A DNA stretch of 64,000 nucleotides from Pedobacter cryophilus (GTDB taxonomy: Bacteria; Bacteroidota; Bacteroidia; Sphingobacteriales; Sphingobacteriaceae). Below are positions 27,546-35,029 of this stretch, piece by piece. The stretch lies in contig NZ_SWBP01000002.1 of assembly GCF_005116455.1 (NCBI RefSeq), positions 620,001 to 684,000 on the forward strand, read 5' to 3'. Under the pieces are notes generated by a model. The model made no database searches and was not told the origin of the DNA. It saw only the letters and a list, made by a program, of their open reading frames with translations. Numbering within the stretch: position 1 is the stretch's first letter; each line of letters starts with the position of its first letter. The translations under genes were made by a program, and so were the position numbers.

Positions 27546-28454
27546 TTAATTCTTAATTACCGGACTTGTGTTTTGGCTGTCTTTGGCAGGATCAATAAAA
27601 AAATCATCACTTTCTTCGGGTAAGTTTTTGAGTTTTAAGTTTTCTTGATAAATCCATTTCCCAAATTTAAACTTATAGCCGTCATAAGAAAGATCAGGAG
27701 CATAAAGTTCTGTTAATTGTTTTGATTGCTCATTTGAAGCTACTAAATGGTCAAAAACAATTAATTTATCATCCTTAGCATACTTTAACAACATAGAAGC
27801 TTCTTTTGTATAATTGAAGATAATGCGTTTAGAAAAGGAGTTAGATTTTGGTGCATTTTCTAAAACGGAAATCCCAAATTCGGGTTTACCATCTTTAAAA
27901 CGAAGCGTTTCAATAATTTTAGAACTGGATTGCATATTTTTTCCTTTCCAGCCAAATAAAATATAGTAAGGATCTTTGATTCCTAAAACAGGTAAAATAT
28001 GGTAATAAGCTGCTCCATACCATTGGTTGGTAGTTAGGGTAGTATCTGAAATTGAGCTGGCAGTTTTTAAACTTTGCGTATTATCTAACAGCGGGTAAAG
28101 TTCTAATTTAGTTGGGTTATTCATTTGTATGGCTCCAAAATAGCGATAAGAACCATCATCATTTTGTGTAAACCATGAAAATATTCTAAACTTATTATCT
28201 TCAGATTTTTTTATCGAAACAAAATCTAGAATAGACTGAAAAGGATAGTTAAAAGAGCTTTTCTCTTTTAAAGAATTGACTAAGATTTTAATGAAAGCGT
28301 AATTTGCCTGAGTCCGGTTTTCTTGAATAGTATCACTACTCAGTGTTAAACCTAAATTTTTTAGAGAGTCTTCAAAAATCATCATTTTGCTTTGTGCTAA
28401 ACAAAATGATGATTTAATGAATAATAAGAAAAGCAATAAAGCTAGTTTCTTCAT
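27546..28454 (-). CDS. Secreted protein of unknown function
   Basis: A 302-residue protein I cannot assign to a family. The N terminus KKLALLLFLLFIKSSFCLAQ is a signal peptide, so it is exported to the periplasm or outer membrane. The rest is mixed alpha/beta with no cysteines in a pattern, no repeats and no catalytic motif I recognise. GWKGKNMQSSSKIIETLRF and related segments suggest a compact beta-rich fold. It lies eight bases downstream of the thiolase stop on the same strand, so it is probably co-transcribed with it. Confidence 0.65.
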   Translation of the reverse strand: MKKLALLLFLLFIKSSFCLAQSKMMIFEDSLKNLGLTLSSDTIQENRTQANYAFIKILVNSLKEKSSFNYPFQSILDFVSIKKSEDNKFRIFSWFTQNDDGSYRYFGAIQMNNPTKLELYPLLDNTQSLKTASSISDTTLTTNQWYGAAYYHILPVLGIKDPYYILFGWKGKNMQSSSKIIETLRFKDGKPEFGISVLENAPKSNSFSKRIIFNYTKEASMLLKYAKDDKLIVFDHLVASNEQSKQLTELYAPDLSYDGYKFKFGKWIYQENLKLKNLPEESDDFFIDPAKDSQNTSPVIKN

Positions 28455-28462
28455 GAAATATG

Positions 28463-29641
28463 TTAACGTAAATTTTCTATAACAATTGCACTGGCACCGC
28501 CGCCACCGTTACAAATGCCTGCAACGCCTAATTTACCATTATTTTGATTTAAAGCATGAATAAGTGTTACCACAATTCTAGCACCTGAAGAACCCAGCGG
28601 ATGACCTAATGATACTGCACCGCCATTTACATTTACCTTTTTTGCATCTAAATTTAATTCTTTGTTGTTGGCTAATGATACTACAGAAAAAGCCTCGTTA
28701 ATTTCAAATAAATCAATATCGGTTGTTTTTAAACCCACTTTATTTAAAGCAATAGGAATGGCTTTAGCAGGAGCAGTGGTAAACCATTCTGGCGCTTGTT
28801 GAGCATCGGCGTAAGCCAAAACTTTAGCCAATGGTTTTATGCCTAATTCTTCTGCTTTTTCTTTACTCATCAAAACCAAAGCACAAGCACCATCATTTAA
28901 GCTAGATGCATTTGCTGCGGTAACCGTTCCGTCTTTTTTAAATACAGGTCTTAAACCCGCTATTTTATCAAACTTTACGTTTGCAGGTTCCTCATCTTGA
29001 TCTATTAAAGTAGAGTTTCCTTTTTTGTCTTTAATTTCTAAAGCAGTAATTTCTGATTTGAATTTTCCATCAGCAATTGCTTTTTGAGATCTGTGGTATG
29101 ATTCTATTGCGTAAGCATCTTGCTCTTCTCTAGAAATATGGCAATCAGTAGCGCAAAGTTCTGCTGCAGCGCCCATGTGGTAATCATTATAAACATCCCA
29201 AAGTCCGTCTTTTATTAAACCATCTGTTAGTTGCCCGTTACCTAATTTATAGCCATTTCTGACTTTATCTAAATAGTAAGGAACGTTACTCATGCTTTCC
29301 ATTCCGCCGGCAACTACAATATCTTGGTCTCCTAAAGCAATGCTTTGTGCGGCCAACATAATGGCTTTCATACCAGATGCACAAACTTTATTAATGGTGG
29401 TATTGGGTACATCAGGTAAGCCAGCAAATTTTGCAGCTTGTGTAGCTGGCGCCTGCCCTAAGTTTGCAGATAGCACATTGCCCATGTAAACTTCTTGAAC
29501 TTGCTGTGGCTTGATACCAGCTTTTTCTACCGCGGCTTTTATTGCAAAACCGCCTAGTTGTGTTGCTGTAAATGATGATAAACTACCTCCAAAACTACCA
29601 ATAGGTGTTCTAATGGCAGAAACGATATAAACTTCTCTCAT
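28463..29641 (-). CDS. Acetyl-CoA C-acyltransferase (thiolase)
   Basis: A 392-residue thiolase that condenses or cleaves acyl-CoA and acetyl-CoA. The nucleophile C87 is in NKVCASGMKA, the catalytic His in SLGHPLGSSGARI (about 346) and the second Cys in GICNGGGGASA (about 376). Both biosynthetic (acetoacetyl-CoA) and degradative roles fit. The start at 29641 (MREVYIVSAIRT) is chosen over an in-frame ATG 33 bases upstream because the family begins with this strand. With the acyl-CoA ligase at 2-4 kb it may serve fatty acid metabolism, but the genes are not linked. Confidence 0.93.
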   Translation of the reverse strand: MREVYIVSAIRTPIGSFGGSLSSFTATQLGGFAIKAAVEKAGIKPQQVQEVYMGNVLSANLGQAPATQAAKFAGLPDVPNTTINKVCASGMKAIMLAAQSIALGDQDIVVAGGMESMSNVPYYLDKVRNGYKLGNGQLTDGLIKDGLWDVYNDYHMGAAAELCATDCHISREEQDAYAIESYHRSQKAIADGKFKSEITALEIKDKKGNSTLIDQDEEPANVKFDKIAGLRPVFKKDGTVTAANASSLNDGACALVLMSKEKAEELGIKPLAKVLAYADAQQAPEWFTTAPAKAIPIALNKVGLKTTDIDLFEINEAFSVVSLANNKELNLDAKKVNVNGGAVSLGHPLGSSGARIVVTLIHALNQNNGKLGVAGICNGGGGASAIVIENLR

Positions 29642-29702
29642 AAAATTTTTTTGAATAAATAATTGGTGCTGCAAAATTAGTTATTAAACACAACGTAAAA
29701 AA

Positions 29703-29729
29703 ATAGGCTCTAGTTTAATTAGAGCCTAT
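29703..29729 (-). terminator. Terminator of the SPFH gene
   Basis: Perfect ten-base arms ATAGGCTCTA (29703-29712) and TAGAGCCTAT (29720-29729) with a seven-base loop. On the minus strand a run of T follows, placing it after the SPFH stop. Confidence 0.85.
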
Positions 29730-29773
29730 AACGATAATTTTACTTGTAGGAAAGCCAGCAATGGCTGTTTTAA

Positions 29774-30625
29774 TTATAATGAACCTGTATTTACCACAGG
29801 AGTTACATTTCTTTCGCTGCAAAGCACCACTAATAAATTACAAACCATAGCGGCTTTTTTATCTTCATCTAATTTAACAATGTTTTCTTCGCTCAATCTT
29901 TTTAAAGCCAAGTTTACCATACCAACAGCACCTTCTACAATGAGTTTTCTGGCTGATATAATGGCTGATGCTTGTTGCCTTTGTAACATAGCGCTGGCAA
30001 TTTCTGGCGCATACGCTAAATGAGAAATTCGGGCTTCAATAATTTCTATTCCTGCTCTTTCTAGTCGGTTGTTTAATTCTTCTTCTAGAATTTTGTTCAC
30101 TTGGTCTGCTCCGTCTCTTAAAGTTATGCCTGTATGATCATCTTCCATGGTATCATAAGGGAAAGTATTGGCTAAATGCCTTACTGCGGCTTCGCTTTGG
30201 ATGTTTACATATTGCATATAATCTTCTACGGCAAAAGCGGCTTTGGCTGTATCTTTTACTTGCCAAACAATTACGGCAGCAATTTCTATAGGGTTACCCA
30301 ATAAATCATTTACTTTTAATTGTTGGCCGTTTAGGTTTCTTGCTTTTAATGAGATTTTTCTTTTTGTGGTTAAGGGATTAACCCAAAAAAAGCCGTCTTT
30401 TTTTACCGAACCAACATATTTACCAAATAGTACAAGCACTCGGGCATCATTTGGATTAATAATGATGAGGCCAGGCAACAATAAAATAAAATTAATGATG
30501 GAAAGGATTACACCAGCTGCAATTTGGTGAATAAAAAAAAGATAGACACTAACAGCTAATAAAACCAAGAATGTTACGAATGTTAAATAGCCTGACGGAG
30601 GATTAATTTCTTTTTCTGTGTGCAT
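29774..30625 (-). CDS. SPFH/Band 7 (prohibitin-like) membrane protein
   Basis: A 283-residue membrane scaffold protein. Two hydrophobic segments (about residues 14-31 and 34-56) anchor it; the SPFH domain runs from about 60 to 220 and includes NARVLVLFGKYVGSV-like strands, DLLGNPIEIAAVIVWQV and IEIIEARISHLAYAPEIA, which are standard. Such proteins form large ring assemblies linked to membrane microdomains and proteases. A short helical tail rich in small residues follows. It is monocistronic by position, with its own terminator (29703-29729). Confidence 0.87.
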   Translation of the reverse strand: MHTEKEINPPSGYLTFVTFLVLLAVSVYLFFIHQIAAGVILSIINFILLLPGLIIINPNDARVLVLFGKYVGSVKKDGFFWVNPLTTKRKISLKARNLNGQQLKVNDLLGNPIEIAAVIVWQVKDTAKAAFAVEDYMQYVNIQSEAAVRHLANTFPYDTMEDDHTGITLRDGADQVNKILEEELNNRLERAGIEIIEARISHLAYAPEIASAMLQRQQASAIISARKLIVEGAVGMVNLALKRLSEENIVKLDEDKKAAMVCNLLVVLCSERNVTPVVNTGSL

Positions 30626-30765
30626 GTTTTTATGATTTTGATTGATCTTACTAAGATATTAAATATTATGATTGTACTGGTTTATCATTTTTTATTACCT
30701 TATCAATTTAGTTTAAGAACCTGATTTTGATTGATTTTTAATTGATTAGGTTTTACTTTTTTTAT

Positions 30766-30850
30766 GAGCGTTAACGATGGAACGGCATCCTTTATCCCCC
30801 TTTTTGGGGATAAAGATAAAGCGGAAAGCGTGTTACCTTGCCTGCGGCAG
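30766..30850 (+). ncRNA. Candidate structured/dispersed element
   Basis: GAGCGTTAACGATGGAACGG leads into a hairpin TTTATCCCC (30791-30799) / GGGGATAAA (30806-30814), which extends with AT-C and GAT on each side. AAGATAAAGCGGAAAGCG (30813-30830) and a palindromic CCTGCGGCAGG follow. The order (GTTAACGAT-GGAACGGCATCC-hairpin-AAGATAAAGCGGAAAGCG) resembles a motif I recall as dispersed in Bacteroidetes intergenic regions, possibly related to the flavo-1 RNA type. This identity is a guess; structure potential is visible. Confidence 0.4.
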
Positions 30851-31018
30851 GCAGGAAACGCCCAAATTATTATGAATAGAACTCAGATTAATTAAAAGAT
30901 TTTTTAGTTTTTTAAGTGTGAATAGATTGATACAATAGGCTTATTTTCGGCAGGTAGAATATAGAAAATCTTTGCCCTATTCAATTTTCATCAAGATTAA
31001 AAGGTCTTAATCTATATT

Positions 31019-31043
31019 TCAGTTCTATTAATAATAGAACTGA
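31019..31043. promoter_or_regulatory. Perfect palindrome upstream of the PgpH-like gene
   Basis: TCAGTTCTATTA and TAATAGAACTGA form 12-base arms around a single A. The palindrome covers the place where a -33 box would lie relative to the -7-like TATATTTG at 31060-31067, so an operator role is plausible. Confidence 0.55.
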
Positions 31044-31083
31044 GGTTTTATAAAAAACATATATTTGAATAAATAAGAATAAA

Positions 31084-33159
31084 GTGGCTAAAATAAGAAG
31101 AGACTCGGGCAAATTGATTTATAGAAAATATACCTCTATAATTAAGTATATTTTAATGGGTTTGAGTATCCTTATTATTACTGTAATTCTCCCAAAACAA
31201 CCTCGCTTTAAGTATGAATTTGAAAAAGGTCATGTTTGGCTGCATGAAGATTTAGTTTCGCCTTATAATTTCTCTATCAGAAAAAATCCAGAGGAAATTA
31301 AAAGTGATAAAGAAAGCATACTAAAGTTTGTTTTACCTGTTTATGAAATTGATAACAAGGTTGTTGAGAATCAGATTAGCCAATATCAAGCAGATTTTGA
31401 AGTAAAATGGAAAAATGCCGGACTAAAAGATGGAAAAGAAAAGGAGCTGAATTTTAATTTAGGGACTAAAATTCTGAGAGATATATACGATAGAGGCGTA
31501 ATTGGTTTAAATAAAAAATATCAAAGAGACGGAGATCAATATGTTATTTCTTTGCTTAAAAATGGGGTAGAAGAGCAATTAAGTACTTCAAGTTTATATA
31601 CTCAGGTTTCTGCAACGGCAGCAGTTGCTGAGCTTATAGCTAAAGAAAAAGAGGCGGAAACCACTATTCTCTTATCGGTTATTAAAGACAGGATAACGCC
31701 TAATATTATTTATAATGAGCGATTTACCGAGAAACTAGAAAAGCAAGCGGTAGAAAATGTTTCTTCTACCAGAGGAATGGTGCAAAAAGGGGAATTGATT
31801 ATAGCAAAAGGAAATTCTATAAATGAAGAATCTTTTCAAAAACTAGAATCTTTACGCATCAGCTATGAAGATGATGATAATATAAGCGGCGATAGGGATT
31901 TTGTATTAGGAGGCCAATTTTTATTAGTAGGAATGGTGATTTCTCTTTTAATGGTTTTTCTTTTTCTTTTTAGGAAAGACATTTTTGCAGATAACAGGAA
32001 AATTTCCTTGATTTTAATTGTAGTTACAGGGATGCTGGTTTTCCTTTCTTGGTCTATTAGAATTAAACTTCCAAGTCTTTACTATATTCCTTATTGTATT
32101 GTTCCTATCATCGTTAGGATTTTATTTGATACCCGTTTGGCAATGAATATCCATTTATTGGTGGTATTAATAGCCAGTTTCTTTTTGCCAAATAGTTTTG
32201 AGTTTGCTTTTTTGCAAATCACAGCAGGAATGGTAGCCATTTACAGTATTAAAAATTTAGTAAGAAGAGAGCAATTTTTGATTTCGGCTTTATTAATCTT
32301 ATTAAATTATTTTGTGGCCTATTTAGGGATCTCACTCATCAGAGAAGGCTCTTTTGCATCAATAGAATGGATTAAGTTTATGCCATTTATATTTAGTGTG
32401 CTATTTTCTTTATTAGCTTATCCATTAATTTACCTGTTCGAAAAATTATTTGGTATCACATCAGATATCACTTTAATAGAATTAACCAATACCAATTCTA
32501 CTTTACTAAGAGAACTCGCATTTAAAGCACCCGGAACTTTTCAGCATTCTTTACAAGTGGCTAATTTGGCAGAGTCGGCTATATTTAAAATAGGAGGGAA
32601 TGCTTTATTGGTGAGGGCAGGTGCTTTATATCATGATATTGGTAAAATGGATAATCCTCAGTTTTTTATCGAAAACCAAAATAAGGGTTTAAATCCTCAT
32701 GATAAATTACCTTATGAAGATAGCGCACAAATTATTATCAGACATGTGATAAACGGGATAGAAATGGCCCGAAGAAATAATTTGCCCGAGGTAATTATTG
32801 ATTTTATAAGAACACACCATGGAAATACAAGGGTAGATTATTTTTATCAGTCGTTTTTAAAAAATTTTCCTGAAAAAATTGTTGATGAGAATACTTTCCG
32901 TTATCCGGGACCTATTCCTTTCACAAAAGAGACTGCGGTATTGATGTTGGCCGACTCGGTAGAGGCAGCATCACGTAGTTTGAAAGAGCCTGATGCTGAA
33001 AGTATTAATAAACTGGTGGAACGTATTATTGATTATAAATTAGAGCAAAATCAGTTGAATGATAGTAACATTACGCTCAAAGAAATTGAGACAATTAAAC
33101 TGATTTTTAAGACCATGTTGATGGGTATTTATCACGTTAGAATAGATTACTTGAAGTAG
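31084..33159 (+). CDS. PgpH-like 7TM-HD phosphodiesterase (cyclic di-AMP)
   Basis: A 691-residue 7TMR-HD protein. An N-terminal membrane helix (about 22-40) is followed by an extracellular domain (about 50-265), seven membrane helices (about 275-470) and a cytoplasmic HD domain (about 485-660). Metal-binding residues are visible in FQHSLQVANLAES and LYHDIGKMDNP (HD near residue 519), plus a later THHG. In Listeria PgpH this architecture degrades cyclic di-AMP; the same role here is inference from the family. The start is GTG at 31084; the next in-frame ATG would remove the first membrane segment. tRNA-Ser follows. Confidence 0.88.
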   Translation: MAKIRRDSGKLIYRKYTSIIKYILMGLSILIITVILPKQPRFKYEFEKGHVWLHEDLVSPYNFSIRKNPEEIKSDKESILKFVLPVYEIDNKVVENQISQYQADFEVKWKNAGLKDGKEKELNFNLGTKILRDIYDRGVIGLNKKYQRDGDQYVISLLKNGVEEQLSTSSLYTQVSATAAVAELIAKEKEAETTILLSVIKDRITPNIIYNERFTEKLEKQAVENVSSTRGMVQKGELIIAKGNSINEESFQKLESLRISYEDDDNISGDRDFVLGGQFLLVGMVISLLMVFLFLFRKDIFADNRKISLILIVVTGMLVFLSWSIRIKLPSLYYIPYCIVPIIVRILFDTRLAMNIHLLVVLIASFFLPNSFEFAFLQITAGMVAIYSIKNLVRREQFLISALLILLNYFVAYLGISLIREGSFASIEWIKFMPFIFSVLFSLLAYPLIYLFEKLFGITSDITLIELTNTNSTLLRELAFKAPGTFQHSLQVANLAESAIFKIGGNALLVRAGALYHDIGKMDNPQFFIENQNKGLNPHDKLPYEDSAQIIIRHVINGIEMARRNNLPEVIIDFIRTHHGNTRVDYFYQSFLKNFPEKIVDENTFRYPGPIPFTKETAVLMLADSVEAASRSLKEPDAESINKLVERIIDYKLEQNQLNDSNITLKEIETIKLIFKTMLMGIYHVRIDYLK

Positions 33160-33173
33160 AAGTGAAAATTCTT

Positions 33174-33203
33174 TTTGTAGATATGCAGGGATTACTATAT
33201 TTG
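33174..33203 (+). promoter_or_regulatory. Promoter of tRNA-Ser
   Basis: TTTG (33174-33177), an 18-base spacer and TATATTTG (33196-33203) match the Bacteroidetes consensus. The tRNA begins 73 bases further on. Confidence 0.72.
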
Positions 33204-33276
33204 CACTCCCGTAAGGAAAAGAAAACATAAGTTTAAACGCTAATAATCTTAAAATTTAGCTTTAAATAACACAAAA

Positions 33277-33363
33277 GGAGAGATGCCTGAGTGGCCGAAA
33301 GGAACAGTTTGCTAAACTGTCGTACTGGCAACGGTACCGAGGGTTCGAATCCCTCTCTCTCCG
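33277..33363 (+). tRNA. tRNA-Ser (anticodon GCT)
   Basis: An 87-base tRNA with a seven-pair acceptor stem GGAGAGA/TCTCTCC and discriminator G. Its anticodon arm CAGTTTGCTAAACTG reads GCT. A long variable arm, as in all serine tRNAs, and a GAGGG-TTCGAAT-CCCTC T arm follow. CCA is not encoded. It has its own promoter and a hairpin after it. Confidence 0.97.
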
Positions 33364-33387
33364 CTGAAAACAACACCAAAATGATTC

Positions 33388-33420
33388 AAAAGCCTGTAAA
33401 TCAAATGATTACAGGCTTTT
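33388..33420 (+). terminator. Terminator after tRNA-Ser
   Basis: Arms AAAAGCCTGTAA (33388-33399) and TTACAGGCTTTT (33409-33420) with a nine-base loop are followed by T-rich sequence. Confidence 0.85.
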
Positions 33421-33506
33421 TTAATTTTAGGAGTTTTTAAATGTTTGACCAATTTTGTAATCTTAGCAGGTAAAAGCGTTTCTTAATTTTATATATCTTT
33501 GTTTTG

Positions 33507-34742
33507 ATGGGTAGGAAAGTTAACCTAATAAGTGTGATTAAAAGTTGCGAAATTCGATTCGGTCGCGGAGAGGCTGCAAGTTGGATACATAGTGATTTTA
33601 TTGCCCTTAACCAAGATATACTACAAAGCACAAAAGTAAACATCAGCATCAACACCTTAAAAAGGATTTTTGGTAAACTTTCTGTCGAGGAGAAATATAT
33701 CCCTCAAGAGGCAACCATTGAAGCGCTGCAAAAATATAGCGAAAATACCTTTCCTAAAAATAGCCAAATACTTGTTGAAGTTCAATCAGACGTTAAAAAT
33801 GAATCATCTATAATCAAAAAGAGGTCTTTAATTTATTTTATTACCTTAATATTGATTGGTGTTATTGGCTTTATTGCTTGGTATATTCTTAACACTACTT
33901 CCTTTCTTACAGCAAGTATTAAATTAAAGAAATTGGAAGGCGTCTTACCATCTACAGCTGTGTTTGAACTTAAAATACCACAAACCAATGATAGTCTATT
34001 TGTGAATTTTGGAGATAAATCTCCTTTAGTCTATATTAATAAGGGACAAAAGCTCATCACGCATAATTATTTACTATCAGGAGTTTTTAGAATTGCTTTA
34101 CTGGTGCAGAAATCTGTAATTGCAGAAACAAATATTAGCATAAGTTCTAATAAATGGATTGCAATTAGTTATCACGACCAGTTGCGTAACCACTTTTACC
34201 AAATTCCAGTGGTTAAAACTCCATCAGATAGTATCTTTAATTTTACTAACAGTCAATTAAACAAGGTTGGCTTAGATACTGCTCAACGTATTTTTACCAG
34301 ACTTTATAATTACACTGCTGTAAATTACTCTAAAGATGATTTCACTTTCGAAACCACTTTTAAAAACCCATCTCGCAGAAACGGTATTTCTTGTAATAGC
34401 ACACAGTTTCAAATATCGGGAATGAATAGCATGATACGTTTTAAATTTTCGAGTGAAGGATGTAGCTCAAGGGTGATTAATGTATTAAGTGAAAAAAAGT
34501 TTGATGGCGATAAGAATGATCTTTCTCAATTTGTTGTTGAACAGGAAAATTGGAATACAGTAAAATTAATTAACAAAAACAAGCAAGTCTGGTTGTTTGT
34601 GAATGGTAAATTACTGTACAAGGGAAGCTATCAAAAGCCATTAGGTGAAATAAAAGGATTGTTTATTGAGTTTGAAGGAAATGGCTTTGTAAAAACCTGC
34701 AACCTTACCGCCAAAAATGGTCGTAATCTTTATCAATTTTAG
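33507..34742 (+). CDS. Predicted transmembrane one-component regulator (DNA-binding-like region, PKD-like and jelly-roll sensor)
   Basis: A 411-residue protein. Residues 1-80 are cytoplasmic by charge and contain ISINTLKRIFGKL (47-59), like an N-terminal helical region seen in other Bacteroidetes regulators. Residues 107-128 form one membrane helix. Residues about 135-220 resemble a PKD-like beta-sandwich (SLFVNFGDKSPLVYINKG). Residues about 255-400 resemble a concanavalin A/LamG-type jelly roll (FTFETTFKNPSRRNGIS, NWNTVKLINKNKQVWLFVNG). Order and topology suggest direct sensing of an extracytoplasmic glycan coupled to DNA binding, in ToxR/CadC style. The ATG at 33507 follows a TTG. It is the first gene of the PUL, right after the tRNA. 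DNA binding is inference. Confidence 0.62.
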   Translation: MGRKVNLISVIKSCEIRFGRGEAASWIHSDFIALNQDILQSTKVNISINTLKRIFGKLSVEEKYIPQEATIEALQKYSENTFPKNSQILVEVQSDVKNESSIIKKRSLIYFITLILIGVIGFIAWYILNTTSFLTASIKLKKLEGVLPSTAVFELKIPQTNDSLFVNFGDKSPLVYINKGQKLITHNYLLSGVFRIALLVQKSVIAETNISISSNKWIAISYHDQLRNHFYQIPVVKTPSDSIFNFTNSQLNKVGLDTAQRIFTRLYNYTAVNYSKDDFTFETTFKNPSRRNGISCNSTQFQISGMNSMIRFKFSSEGCSSRVINVLSEKKFDGDKNDLSQFVVEQENWNTVKLINKNKQVWLFVNGKLLYKGSYQKPLGEIKGLFIEFEGNGFVKTCNLTAKNGRNLYQF

Positions 34743-35029
34743 TCTCCATATCTTATTTTAATTAGCTGATTACCAAACAGATATTTCGTCCATATTTTGG
34801 ATGGGCTTTGGGTAGCTAAATTAATCAGATAAAAAAATCTTCTCTCTATTTTCGGTAAATTAATGTCTTAATATAATTGGATTATTAAAGATTATTTGTT
34901 TACTAAGTTCTGATTTTTAGTATTTAAAAGGTGTCACTTGTTATTAATTGACTGTCATCCTAATATTAATTTTTGCAACCTCAATTGAATAAAAAAATCA
35001 ACAATTATTTAACAGAAGATATTTTAAAA

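Larger units (their letters stand above)
30626..31083. other. Divergent gap with structured elements (30626-31083)
   Basis: This 458-base gap lies between the SPFH gene and the divergent PgpH-like gene. It holds a hairpin-bearing motif at 30766-30850, an AATAGAACTCAG word near 30875, a perfect 25-base palindrome at 31019-31043 and a -7-like TATATTTG at 31060-31067. I see no coding sequence in it. Confidence 0.75.

Noticed and set aside
34743-35029. Consensus promoter for the GH2 gene
   Set aside because: Only a partial TAATTTTTG-like match without a properly spaced TTTG was found.
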